Assembly: GCA_003117195.1 (NCBI GenBank)
Contig: BDSI01000030.1
Coordinates: 2,501-66,500, forward strand
Length of the DNA stretch: 64,000 nucleotides
From: Eudorina sp. 2006-703-Eu-15
Lineage: Eukaryota > Chlorophyta > Chlorophyceae > Chlamydomonadales > Volvocaceae
Reading direction: 5' to 3'
Position numbers and translations under genes: made by a program. Under the pieces are notes generated by a model that was not told where the DNA came from, did not search any database, and saw only the letters and a list, made by a program, of their open reading frames with translations. This document shows positions 36,701 through 48,400 of this stretch, one piece after another. Each line of letters opens with the position of its first letter. Positions within the stretch are counted from its first letter, which is position 1.

Positions 36701-37686
36701 ACACACGCACATACATTTCTAAACACACACGCACACGGCTCAGTTCTCGTACACACACACACACAGCTCAGTCCTCGTACACACACACACACGCGCGCGC
36801 ACCCGTGTCCGGAACGCCGGCGCGAACTCGTCAAATGTGACGCCCTGCACCCTGTCGCAGTACACACGCACAAACGCAGGCGGACAGGCAAAAGGGGGGT
36901 CCACATAAGCAGCAGAGGGCCAGTGCCGTACAATCTCCCCCCGCGGGCGTCGGTTGCGGTGCAGCGCCGGCTAAACCCGCACAGCTGGCAGGCGCCGCCC
37001 TGACGGCACCAGGCCGGCGCTGTCCGTACATGAGCAACTGGCTGTGGAATTGCTACCAAGCTGGCGACTGTGAATATGCCCTAATCCCTAATCGGCTCAC
37101 ATCTTTTTGACAATCACCAGGAACTATATATCTATAATGTTTTCCTTGCAAGACTTGACCTACAATGTGGACCCCGTTGACACCGGGGGAAGCCTGTCTC
37201 TGACGAAGTATCACCGCCGCCCCGCCCCTCATCCCCGCGCTGGCATCCACGACCCCGCCCGCCTCAGCCCACGTCCCGCAGAGAGCCCCGCTGCCCTGCG
37301 CCCGCCTCCCCTGCCATAAGTACTGTCGCCTCGTGTCACGCTTCAGGAGCGAAGCTGCGGCCGCGTGTGGCGGCGGCCCCTGGCTCCCCACACCCCATCA
37401 GGTACCGGTAATTATCGTTGGTGAGTATTTGTCGACGGGCTGGGTGTGTCATGGCAGTGTCTTTTGAACCCCATCGAGACTCCTACCCCCGCTAGGGGTG
37501 ACGACACGACGATGAAGGCGTGCCCGGTCGCGGACTCACTTTCCATTCCGGATGACCACCACGGCGGTGCCCCGCTTGACCCTTGTGGTGTTCATGTGGT
37601 ATTTGCGCAGCTGGTTGGCGATGCCCAGCGCCGAGGGCAGCCGCACCCGGGCCTTGAACACGGCGATGTCAGGGTACAAGCTCGCA
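30734..37686 (-). CDS. CAP10/GT90-like glycosyltransferase, 3' eleven exons
   Basis: Eleven minus-strand exons were called: 37686-37540, 36851-36803, 36452-36344, 35801-35671, 35260-35072, 34551-34432, 34092-34051, 33329-33285, 32820-32720, 32107-32044 and 30829-30734 (TGA). All junctions agree in phase and give 364 codons. Landmarks in order are CSASLYPDIAVF, VIRNGKVQGVTFDEFAPAF, ELQKYHDDGHIKLEDTIFIF-NARDVPVC, SYPYEALVYYPPDKK, a long linker exon, SLVMSCDYQTANPGLATLLH-TNSLVLK, SVWYEYYYRAME, NGVHYREFEPGYAVE, EEGMKFAYKYLSQRSR and YEKAISEYNQLFGPGYME. The NARD-P segment, the TNSLVLK-WYEYY-GVHY series and the terminal FA-KYL helix are the order seen in the CAP10 (GT90) family, which transfers sugars in the secretory pathway. 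The substrate is unknown. The 5' end is uncertain. Confidence 0.8.
31480..31722. repeat. 29-bp minisatellite
   Basis: About eight copies of CCCTTTGATGATGCCCCTCCGCCCGACCG. Two more copies lie at about 30895-30955, on the other side of 500 bp of unique DNA. Both lie in the last intron of the GT90-like gene. The unit is not a multiple of three, so it reads in all frames as Gly/Arg/Lys/Ile or Glu/Gly/His repeats. Confidence 0.93.
32950..33252. repeat. C-rich minisatellite CCCTCCCTCCCCCGCCCCAGCA
   Basis: About ten variant copies of a 20-31 bp pyrimidine-rich unit (CCCTCCCTCCCTCCCCCGCCCCAGCAC), in an intron of the GT90-like gene. On the transcribed strand it is G-rich. Confidence 0.93.
34233..34286. 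promoter_or_regulatory. Cluster of TGACGTCA / ACGTCAT words
   Basis: TATGACGTCACACGTCATGC...GTATGACGTCATACGTCATGG holds two perfect TGACGTCA palindromes and further ACGTCAT half sites within 54 bp. These are known binding words of bZIP factors (CRE type). The cluster lies in an intron of the GT90-like gene. Confidence 0.45.
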
Positions 37687-37779
37687 CTGCAGGGCGCGGG
37701 CGGGGCAGAAATCGCAGGACGCGAGCGCAAGGGTCGCTGACGTTCCGGGTGATGGTTAACCTGACTTCTGGAGTTAAGT

Positions 37780-37953
37780 TAGTACGAGCAGGTCATCCAC
37801 GAAGGGGACATGAACAGCGCAGAGTCCCGACAGGAGGCCGCCACGGTGCACAGGGCCGACAGTGGACGACAGCGCCGCCACATATCCAGGCCCGAGCGGA
37901 TGACCCGGGCGAAATGGAGGATATGATATGCAACATCGTCAAATTGCACATGA
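37780..37953 (-). CDS. Possible upstream exon of the GT90-like gene
   Basis: The minus-strand frame reads FDDVAYHILHFARVIRSGLD and MWRRCRPLSALCTVAASC, protein-like and directly upstream of the first secure exon. Neither its splice ends nor the true start codon could be fixed. The frame runs without stop into the complement of the tRNA-Gly gene (37954-38024) and on to about 38249, which is likely chance. Confidence 0.4.
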
Positions 37954-38024
37954 GCACCAGTGGTATAGTGGTAGCATAGGTCCTTGCCACGGACCAGACC
38001 CGAGTTCGATTCTCGGCTGGTGCA
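37954..38024 (+). tRNA. trnG-GCC: tRNA-Gly (GCC)
   Basis: 71 nt from GCACCAG to CTGGTGC plus discriminator A. The acceptor stem GCACCAG/CTGGTGC, anticodon stem GGTCC/GGACC around the loop TTGCCAC with anticodon GCC, and T stem CCGAG/CTCGG around TTCGATT all pair perfectly. A- and B-box words (TGGTATAGTGG, GTTCGATTC) are present. No intron; CCA is not encoded, as usual in eukaryotes. It matches the universal plant and algal tRNA-Gly(GCC) closely. Confidence 0.97.
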
Positions 38025-40024
38025 CTTCTGGATTTTGCGGGTCTGACTGGCTAAGGCGTTGAACTCAGGCGATTTTTCGGCAGTGTGAAAATCACCCTGC
38101 CACAGCAAACTGCAGAGTTCCAGGTGTTCGATGTTTGCCCTTTTAAGCCATGGCGGGTGTAAAGTTCCCGAAGAACAGTCCCCAAAGTACGGTTGGCGAA
38201 GCGCAGCCATTTGTGCGCTGACGGCATTTTGCAGAGACGGTATCCGCATGTCCCTACCCCCTCCTTCAGTTACAGGCAGGTCACACGTGACTAATTACCA
38301 GAACCGGGGTCGCCAACACATTATCCACTTATGAGCACCCCCCCCTCGGCTCCTCCACGGCCACCCCAGTCGGTCCAGCCTTACTTGTACAGGGGTTCCA
38401 TAGCGTCATGTGTCCAGGCCCTCTCCCATCCTGGCTTCTCCGCGACTAGCTGCACCTCCTGTCAGGCGCGCCCATGGAAAAGGGGGGGAGGGAATCGGAC
38501 CTAAGGAAAGCGGGAGCGTTGGTTGTAATAGGAAAATGTCCGAGAGAACGCAAATGCGTTCGACGCCTGTGGCGGTGCCATACCGTGGGTACAGCTGGCA
38601 TTGCGCAATGGCGCCCGAAAGCCGGCTGGCTGGAATAACAGACAGCCGGTACAGCCGTAGCTTGGTTGTCGAGGGTGGGTGGCACCTTGAGCTACAGCCC
38701 GTCCCCGCAACCACACTCGTCACCCGACTCGTACCCTCCCACACAGTGATACTATCGTTGCCTGCCCCTGCAAATGCTCCGAGGAGTCTTGGCAACGGCA
38801 GGCTGCTGTACTGGCATCAAGAAAGCCGGTGACCTCAGCACCCTCCGCGTTTGCATAGCACAACCCTTAGATTTTGAAAATGTAACTCGTGACTTACCGG
38901 ATCTATTTGCGTCACCGGATCTATTTGCTGGGCCCGGCCTGCCTTGCCGCCCAGGACGGACAATAGCATTTCCACAGCAAGCAGCCATTTGAGCATGGCT
39001 ACGTACATTTCTATGGGGCTGAGATTACACCTCTGTTTGATGAGCCTGTTCGGTCCCTGTCATGGTTGACAGTTTCCTCCTAGTCACCACTGAAGAGCAG
39101 CGACGTAACGCATCTTGACATAAATCAATAGATAATGCAAGGTGAAATTGGGGAATCGCGAATAGATATTCAACACTTGCAGCACGGATAGAGGTCCGAA
39201 CGAAATAACAGCTTGTGGTTTGCAAATCGAGTGGGCATGGGCCAAGCAAAATCGCAATGGTATAATGATTCTGTTAACACTGGCGCATTGCCTGCTGATA
39301 AACTGGACGCGTTGACCACGTTTGGCACCGTACGAATGAAGCTCATGCGCATCCCGTGCCGTGATCCCGTGTTTGGTCCACCGCACGGCATTTCCCAGCC
39401 ACAGTTTGCGCTTTCCCACCACCTTAACATGACCTATGACTCGCATCCGCAACACTGCATCGCGGGAGGGCCAGGACTGGGCACTTCTCGGACAGAACGA
39501 CGAAGACGCGCTGGACCGGCGGCTACGGCAACCGCTCACGGTCGATTCGTGGCGCTATTTCAAGGCACGGGCAGTTGAAATTGCTGAACCTTCCACCCTC
39601 CCCTCCTTGAGTGCGTGCACCCGGGCGTCAAGGCGAATCGCGCACCGTGCGCCTTCGTTGCAACCAGGTGCAGCCCAAAGCATCCATGCCGGTATCGTGC
39701 CCATCCTGTTCCGATTTCCGTGCCCAGGACTAGCCAATCTGGTTCAACGCTTCCTTTCCTCTTACACCTTAAAACGGCATGGACGAGGAGCCCGCCCTTG
39801 CTGTTCGCCGTCGTTGCGGACTTGGGATTTGGGAGTTGGGATTTCCCAGAACACAAGGCTGAGAGCTCGTTGGTCCCTGTTGGTCTTGCTCGGCGGCCAC
39901 CTTGCCATGCGGTTCCCATTATTATTAACATTGTTGCTTCCATACCACCTGATTCCTTACACCCGCAACAGCACCAACGCCAGCCGGCTGCTGTTTTTCT
40001 TTTTTTTCCCAACAGGAGGCTCCC
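38025..40024. other. Gap: no secure gene
   Basis: About 2 kb of mixed composition. It may contain the 5' exons of the GT90-like gene (for example HLELCSLLWQGDFHTAEK at about 38090-38140, minus), but no phase-consistent exon could be fixed. An open plus frame at 38774-38992 has no recognisable sense. Confidence 0.35.
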
Positions 40025-40721
40025 TCACACCCTATTCGTCAGGGCCGACCCCAGATCCAGCAGCTCCTGCACATCGCCAGTAAACCCCAGCCCAGTCGCC
40101 CCAGGGACACACGACCCAAAGCCCAGAGGCAGGGACACCCCCCTAGGCTGGCGGCGGTCAAACGCATCGGCATCGGCATCGGCATCGCCCCAATGGACAC
40201 GGAGCCGCTCGCCGCTGCGGGACCAACACGCCCGGCGCCGCCACACCCACACGTGGACAGGCGAGAACGCACACCTGGGCCGCGTGCCGAGATCTGGACT
40301 CCAGGGGCACCGCCGCACCCGCCATGGCGCCCCCTTTCCCAAGTTCCCATCTCCCCCCCCCGCCCCCAGTTCAGGGGTCGGCAAATAAAGCTTGCAATGA
40401 GCTTCACGGTGATTGCGTTGATGTTGACCTTTGTTGAGGATGTTACAGCAGACCCCGCGGGTCATGTCGGTGACAGCCAAAGAAAGCTTCCTCACCATAC
40501 ACACACCGCATAAACGAAACGGCGCCTTGCATCCCCGAGGGAATGCAGTCGTGCGGTTCGGGTCATTGACTCACAGGACACGGCCCGCTGTGCTCGTTTT
40601 ACTCCAGAGCGGCGCCCACGGGCCTGGCATGGTCATGGCCGGGTCGCCGCTGCCGTACCAGCTCCCAGGCCCCCAGGCCCGCGTCCGTGTCCGCAACTCC
40701 GCATCGGACGTTCGTGTGGAG
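40025..40721 (-). CDS. 3' end of an unidentified gene, two exons
   Basis: Exon 40721-40575 (minus) reads TRAWGPGSWYGSGDPAMTMP and ends VLWSKTSTAGRV-like sense at donor CCT|GTGAGT, phase 2. Exon 40274-40025 begins at acceptor GGCCCAG, also phase 2, and reads CAFSPVHVWVWRRRACWSRS, WGDADADADAFDRRQPRG and GFTGDVQELLDLGSALTNRV, then TGA at 40027-40025. A further likely exon upstream, 40941-40860, reads PSVYMAIAGLRMCRTRRPSA, but its phase does not join the next exon as called. I do not recognise the family. Confidence 0.55.
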
Positions 40722-40795
40722 CTGTGGACGTGTGAATGAAAGTGAAGGAAGGGAGGCACAACCCAGGAGGCGATTGCCGCCGCCGCGGAGTGCAG

Positions 40796-40823
40796 TGCAG
40801 TGCAGTGCAGTGCAGTGCAGTGC
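40796..40823. repeat. (GTGCA)n short repeat
   Basis: Five to six copies of AGTGC in the intron between the candidate exons. Confidence 0.8.
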
Positions 40824-41195
40824 GGGGTATTTTAGGCTCCGGCCGCCGGGCGGGCTCACCCTTCATCACTGCACCGATAGGCGCGGAGGGGCGACGTGTA
40901 CGACACATCCTAAGACCCGCGATCGCCATGTACACGGACGGCTGAGGAGCGCCGTGGCCGGGAGGGGGGAGACACGGGGTCGCTGAACCGCCCCCGCCCC
41001 GCCCCGCCCCGCACCGCACCGCCAACGACGACAACGAACGACGACGACGACGACGACGACGTTCGCTGTGTTCCCGGTTCGCCCGGCTGGTTGCCGGAAA
41101 TTGTTAGTGGCACACTCCGACACCCGCGGGTCTCTTCGCTATACACACTCGCGAACCAAACCACCGGAGCCACCAGACCATCCGGTGCGCGAACA

Positions 41196-41310
41196 CGAAC
41201 ATCAAGAACACCAAGATGAACACGAACACCAAGATGAACACGAACACCAAGATGAACACGAACACCAAGATGAACACGAACACCAAGATGAACACGAACA
41301 CCAAGGCGAG
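41196..41310 (+). repeat. 18-bp minisatellite GAACACCAAGATGAACAC
   Basis: About six copies of an 18-bp unit that in one frame reads (EHQDEH)n on the plus strand. The unit is a multiple of three, but there is no supporting gene structure, so I treat it as a repeat. Confidence 0.9.
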
Positions 41311-44300
41311 CTAATAAATTCCGTGGACACGTCATGACAGTCCTCGGCAGGTTGAAAAACGTACCCACCCTGGAACCGTGGAATCAAACAAAAGCACCCA
41401 AAGGCACACAGCCCACAGCCCAGACCGCTGGCGGCACGGCGAGGGGACGGGACGGGTGATAGACCCCTCGCGTGCGCCCGACCGCCATCTCCCAACTCTC
41501 TCCCACGTTATTCCTTATTTTGTACTTGCCGTACAAGCCCCCGCTGACCCGCCAATCACCAGTGCGCGCGTGCCGGGGGAGTCCGCCGGCGCCAACGGAG
41601 CGCCCACGGCGGGGCCCCCACACCGGGCTCCGAAACCCAAACATGCGCGTGCGGCGCAGCAGCCGGGGCCGTCGGGGCGTCGAATGAAAGCAGCCCAAAC
41701 ACACCCAACTCGGCCGTCGAGGCTAGGGTCTGGCAAGACCCAGGCAACTCGAGATCCCCGCTGGATCCGCCGTACCGGCGGGAAAAAGGAAAGCCCCAGG
41801 AGCCATCCGTCCGGGGACGCGCCAACGGCACCCACACGTGCTGCACGTCGCGGCACGACGCCGAGGCCCCCGCGCAAAGCCGCGCACATTGGGACCGGGG
41901 CGGCGGCGGCGGCGGCGGAAAAATCGGTGGGCGGGGAGACCACATTGGCGCGCCGCGCGGCTCAGGATCGCGCGATCTGGATCCAACTTGGATCCGGATC
42001 CGCTTCGGCGTGAAATTTCAAACTTTCAAGTCAACATCCGGACGAGCGACAGCGACAGCCGGCCGGGTCGGTCCCCGGACAAGACCGGGCAAGACCGATT
42101 CCTTGCGCGTGCCGCCCCGGCTGTTGCGGCTACTGCCGTCGTGTTGCGGATGCTGCTGTCATCGAATACACGCACCCAAAGGCACCTTGAGATGCCTCTC
42201 TGGACTCGATTCAGGTCTCAGCGGAGGCAACATCAACCGACGGGGGTACGGTATCCCGCGACTTCCCGACTGCCCGCATCCGTGCGGGAATCCGGTGCAC
42301 AGCATCTGGTGCCCGGTGATGATGATGCTTTGCTGCTCCTGCCCCCCTTTTCCTTTTCCTTTCCTTGTTTTTCTCCCCCTTCTTCTTGCCTCGGCAGCAG
42401 CCGTCTGCTGTTGCCGAGTTTCCCATCACGCACAAACCCTAGGGACCGCGGTCTGCCGCCTCTGGCACCTGCGGAAAACATCACGACCAACCGCCATCCG
42501 GCAACCGTCTCCACCGTCTCCAACGGCCTTGTTCCGCGGAGCCGCCCGCGTGACCGGCCCCACAGCCCCTACAGCCGACACGCAAAGACGATCCTGCGCA
42601 CATCCTGCCCATCTTGGATATCGACCATCCAGAGTCGGACCCGCCCCTCGGTGCGGGCTCTTGCCCATCGCTCCCTGCCACGTCCGCGCCCGCCTGCGGC
42701 GGAGCCACCGCCACAATACCGTACCTTGCATCGTTTCAAGGCCTCCCGGGGACTCGCCCGTCGAGCGGCGTCGGGGGCCACGACCATGTCACAACCAACA
42801 ACCACCAACCGCCGCAGCCTTCCATAACCGCCAACTAACACAACGGCCACAACCTCCAGCTGCCCGGGTCGCAGCACCAGACCTCCCTCCTGTCGTACCT
42901 CCCCCCAACACAGCCATCGTGGCCAGGGCCCCCAACCCCAAATCCGACCTCCGCGAGTAACGATCCCCCAGTGAAGCGCGAAGAGATGCACCCATCCCCA
43001 TTTTCTCACGGTGAGGGTCGCCCCACCCCACCTAAGACGTCCACCTATCGACATCAGCAGCAGCGGCATCGATTGCAACAGCCGCAGCTGCAGCCGCCGC
43101 GTCTTCACCCGCCAGCATTGGCCGCACCAACAGCACGGAGGCGACCCAGCAGACTGCAGAAGAATGGCGAAGATGAAGAATGACATAGGAAGACGCGATG
43201 CACGGGCCAGCAGCGCATAAAAAGGACAAAGGACAGCACCATGGGCGGTTCGAGCAGCAGCCGGGTCGAACGAGGCCCATCACGCCCTCCGAACCAGCAG
43301 TGGCCCCACCAGGGGCACCAGCAGGGTTGACGTCTGGGCCCCAAACCGTAGGTGCTGCTCCGCCCTCCCGAGCGTCCCGAGCAGCATTCAGCCCTCCGGG
43401 CACCTACGACCCTCACAGGCCGCAGCGGCTCCCCACACACTAACAGCGGCTCCCCACACACTAACAGCGGCTCCCCACACACTAACACACATGTATATTG
43501 GTGCTTGGTTTGACTCGGGCGGGTCCCTTATCGAAACACATACACACACATACACACAACTACACACATGTGGGCTTCTCACATACACACACATGTGGGG
43601 GTTCGGGTCGGCCGGGTTCCTCGCTGGAGACGAGAGGGGCGGGCGCGCGCGCCAACCCGCCCGTGGCCGGCCCCTGGTCGTGGGTCTGAAACCCCGAACC
43701 CATCCAAACCAAAGCCTCCCCAATCCCATTCCCGGGATCATCCTGCACGCCATGGACCCCTGGGGCCCCGCCATTGGAGAGAATCGAAAGAGGGCGCGTT
43801 GCCCGGCGTTGTACGGTGTATTGTGTACGGTGTGCGATTGTGTAAGCGTTTGTGTTTTTGGGGGCGGGTCAGGACCCGTCCTTATCGCGCCCTCTGGATG
43901 CCTCCCCGCTGCTCTGCAGCTCCCTGCATGAGGGAACTGATATTCGGCGCATAAACATCAATGAAAATAATAGTCAAGGAGCAACACCTACACACCTACG
44001 CACCTGTATTCACGCGCGGGCGCACGCACATATGACTCAATTCTTTGTAGTAGTAATAATGATAACTATAGTACAAACAACAACAACCTAAAAAAGCGAT
44101 TCGCACGGGTTTCCTCGCTAAGCCGCCGCGGGTTTCCTCGTCAAGCACACACATACATGCGCACAACAACAGAGGCACACCGAGCTACGCTTCGACGCCT
44201 TCCGAAGACCGCTTTCGGTCGATGACCACCTACGGCCAAATACGACTAACCGCCAACTGGCAACGGGCACCAGAAACCCACCATTATTAAGCCTGCATGG

Positions 44301-45485
44301 CCCGGAGGGCGCCCCACCGCCGCCACCCGCCACGACCAGCACCGCCACCACCACCACCACCGCCGCCGCGACACCACGACAAAAACAGCGACGGGGCGCT
44401 GAGCCGTAGGTTGGGCATCCCTCCAGGGACGGCTGTCGGGATCGTGCTGACGCACTCCTGTCGCCCCCCAGCCGGCAACCACCCCACCCACAAGCCCAGG
44501 TCCGTGTAACTCTCGCCTTGTTCGTACGACCGACGCAAACCCACCCACCCATACACCCTCCCTTCCGGCGCCCCCCTCAAGTTCAGCAATCAATGACGAC
44601 GCAACAAAGCGCCGCGAGCAGCAACACCCGGGGTACCTCCCGTACCAGGTGCCGTACCGAGTGCCAGGTGCCATACCGAGTGCCAGGTGCCGTACCGAGT
44701 GCCAGGTGCCATACCGAGTGCCAGGTGCCGTACCGGGTACCTGGGTGCCGTACCGGGTACCTGGGTGCCGTACCGGGTACCTGGGTGCCGTACCGGTGCG
44801 CGTTGCGGCGCGAAACAGAAACAAAGCTCGAAACGTCAAAGAATGAATGGCCCCCTTCGCGCCCCACACGGCCCCTCCAGCCCCTCCCTCCCGAACGGCT
44901 CCCCGCCCTCCGCCGTAAGGCGCCTCAGTGGGGGCGCGCCCTGGCCCGCCCCATCCCGGTGAGGTGCGGTCCGGTGCGGTGCGGTGGCCACTTGGTGTCC
45001 CCCCGGTCTACGTGCCCGCAGGGTTTGCGGCCGCGCCACACGCAGCCGCGTCCCAGCCCGCAGGTCAGAGAGCCCCCCTGCGAGGCCGCCTGCGCCAGCA
45101 TCGGTAACGGGGTAATACAAATGTAGCAGGGGGTGCTTGCCGTCCGCAAGCCGCCACCCCTGCGGTAGTAATAATAAAACACAGCAGGCCACGCCACGCC
45201 GGGGCCGGATACGGTCGATCGCGTCCCTTGACCCCGTCCCCTGGCTGCCCCCTGCCCTGGCCCCGTCCTCGTACCGGGCCCTGCCCCGCGATAGCGCATC
45301 TATGAAACACATAGGGTGTGTGGGTATTGCTCGAGGGCTCGTCGTGTGCTGGGCGAAGAAAGGATCGAGAAAGGTTCCCGCCTGCCTGCGTGGTGTGTTG
45401 GGCGAATAGAACAAAACCCGCGGGCAGGTTGTGATGACGTTGCGTCGCGCGTGACTCAGCACCGTACATTCGTACGGCGCCGCCA
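41311..45485. other. Gap: GC-rich, no gene recognised
   Basis: About 4.2 kb with long open frames on both strands (for example 41838-42827 and 42010-42960 plus, 42569-43186 minus) that are of the kind expected from GC-rich DNA. Low-complexity Pro/Arg/Ser sense only. A minus-strand stretch at about 44990-45105 reads QGGSLTCGLGRGCVWRGRKP and may be an exon. The 3' UTR of the kinase gene must start at 45485. Confidence 0.4.
44649..44800. repeat. Two adjoining 19-20-bp minisatellites
   Basis: Four copies of GTACCGAGTGCCAGGTGCC (with GTACC/ATACC variation), then four copies of GTACCGGGTACCTGGGTGCC. The two units are clearly related by a few changes. Confidence 0.92.
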
Positions 45486-48400
45486 TCACAGTACGTCATG
45501 CACGCCGCCGCCACCGCCACCGCCGCCGCCGCGCCTATACGACTGCACCGGCTGTGCGGGTCCTTGGAACGGACTGGCGGGCCGATGGTTGGATTGGGAG
45601 TTCCGTTGGTGGTTGCTCGTCTCCAAGACGTTGGATTGGTTGCTCAGCTCCGACGATATGCCGGTCGTTGTGTAGTTGACGGTTGCAAACTGCGCCAGAG
45701 CCGCCGCGGGGTTCGAAAAGTGGCCCGCCGGCGGCGTCGGCGGAGGCGGCTGCTGGTACAGGTGCGCCGCCGAGCCCCGGAGTCCGCCTGCCGTACCGCC
45801 GGAAGTGTACGACGGAATGGCGTGGAAGGTGCCGGACGCGCCGCTTCTGCTCCGCCCCGCGAAGGACGTCTGTGCCGACAGGTCGCCGCCGCCGCCGCCG
45901 CCGCCGCTGCCAGTGTGGCCCCCGCCGCCGCCGCGCGATCCCGTCGACGCCGCGGCGGCGGCCGCGGCGGCGGCTCCGCCGCCGCCGCCGCTGCCGCCAA
46001 AGCTCATGCTCGTCCGCAGCAGCTTGATGCCCGCCGCCTCCGCCCAGCGCGTCGCGACCTCCTGCTCTTCATTACTCAGCGGCAGTACGGCAACCGCGGT
46101 GATGGGCACCGTAGATACGGCACCGAAGAGCCCATGGCGATCCCGCCACTGGGCCTGCAGAGAGCCCGCCGTCGCTTGCAGCTCCGACAACCGCTGAAGC
46201 ACCTGGGGTGCCGACAGCAAGCGCAGCGTGCCAACCACAGCCGCAATAACAAAAATGCAATTACATAGATCACATTAAATATACGTATATACACTCGCAA
46301 TGTGATGAAAAACGTGACATGGCAAACATGGGGGGTGCCGCGTTGACAACCACCGGTACGGCACTCAACACGTCAAGGTGAAGTACGGGTTTACGGCTTC
46401 AGTTCACGCCTTGTCAACAAACCGCAACGGGCCAACGCAGGGGCCAAGACCGACCCAGATGGAGCGCCACAGCCGAGAGAGAAGGAATCCGGAGAGAGCT
46501 CGCCGCGGTGCCGTACCGCCGTACACGGCGTGGGGGCGCCGCCGTATTCACCTGCTGGACCGTGGGTCGCGCCGCCGGGTCGCTCGTCCAGCAATCCTCG
46601 ACCAGCCGTCGCAGCGGCTCCGGAACCGCGGGCGAGAAGGCGGGCCGCATGCCGCACGCCACCACCTTGTACGCCACCTCCGAGGGGCACAACTTGCCGT
46701 ACGGGGCCTCCCCGGAGGGCGACAGCAGCCTCCACACTGCGTCCACACGGGAGAAAACACCAGTCGTACTGCCGTCGTATACCAGTCGTACACCAGTCGT
46801 ACACCAATAGGCAACATGACGGCGAGGCCGCATAGAGGATCTACAGGGGCCCTATGACTGCCGCATGGAGGTGAAGATGGATTGACACGACGGTGGAAGC
46901 ACAAGCTGATAAGGAGGCCCCTGGAGCCGTCTGTCGGAGTCGTATCACCACATCATTGAAGCGCAAGCGCAGATAAAGGATGCGAGATTGCGGATGGCGG
47001 TTAGTTGGTTTGCAAGTCGTACATACATGCCGTACCGATTCAAATCCTGCTGTTCTCTCATCCCCTTCTGTTGATCGAGTCCTCCCATCTCCGACCCGTA
47101 CCGCCGTACCGCCGTACCATTACCAGTTTACCACCCACATTCTCCGCGCGCCAGAGAACGGGAATCCTATCATCCTAACCTTCCAACTGACCTAACCGCC
47201 CACCTCCCGCCCGCCCGCCGCCCACCTCCCGCCCGCCCACCCCAGCAACTCACTCAGCATTCCCAGCGAGTACACGTCGGAGGAGGGGTGCAGCCGTCCC
47301 GTCAGCAGCAGCTCCGGCGGCAGATGTGCCACGTCAGCACCCGAGCGCGCGCCCACCGCCGCCGCCGCCTCGGGGCTCCAGGGACCACCCGCGCACTCGG
47401 CCGGCACGCAAGCCAAACTGAGCCATGGGTCGGTCAGCTTCGCGACCTTTCGAATGACGGGGAGCGCCACCGCCGACGGCGCTGAGCTGCGGCGGCCGGT
47501 GTGGCTGGCGATATTGCACGTGACGCCGGCGCCGCCGACGGAACGGCCGAGGCCGCCGCCGCCGCTGCTGCCGCTGGCGGGGCTGGCGGTAGCACCGGCG
47601 GCTGTGATGGAACCGTTGGGGGTAGAGGGCGCGGTGCTGAGAGCGGCGGCGGCGGCGCCGCCGCCGCCGCTAGGCGACGGTAGGCCGGAGCCGCTGGCGG
47701 CGCGGCCGTCGGCCTGTACGGCATCGGCGCGAAGCGAGATCAGCGGCTTGTCGGCGCCGACGGGAGCGTCGCAGACGTCAGAGGGCAGCTGCGACATCAT
47801 CAGCGGCGCCGCCATCCGTACGGCAACTGCGTCGGCGGAGGCGGCGGAGGCGGGTGAGCCCTCCGGCTGCTGTCCCTGCGCCTGAGGAGTGGCAAACGGC
47901 GATCGGTTCGTCATGCTTTGGGTCTCTTGCTGAAACGAGTGGACCGGCGGCGGCGCCTCCGCCGCTGTACCTGACGGCGGCGACGCCACCGATAGCTTGC
48001 TCGCGTCCGGCGCCGACGCCGCCAGCGCGCTCCTCAGGCCGCCGATGACGACCGGCGTCTTCCGTACAGGCGACGGGCCGCCGACGGCGCCGCTGCCGGA
48101 CCGGCTGAAGGCGGCGGCGAGGCCGCCGGGACCCGCGTGACCGCTGCTGACGGAGGACAGCGGGGCGGCGGCGGCGGCGGCGGCGTTGGGGGTGGACGGG
48201 CCGGCGGTGCCGCCAGCGGCGGCGGCGCGGCCGACGGAGCTGCGGCCCTCGAGCGGGGACTCGGGCCAGGCTGTGAGGCCCGAAAGCGCCTTGCTCATAA
48301 GTGACATATCATTGCCGGAGTTCGTGTTTACGAGCGAGCCGTTGCTCTGTCGGCGGGAGAATCCGCTGGCGGCGGCCGCGGCGGCGGCGGCGGCGGCGGA

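Noticed and set aside
41068..41337. Gene for a (EHQDEH)n repeat protein
   Set aside because: Only the 18-bp minisatellite supports it, with no gene structure around.
41838..42960. Two overlapping 320-codon plus-strand frames
   Set aside because: Low-complexity Arg/Pro/Ser sense in GC-rich DNA, no motif, no splice structure.
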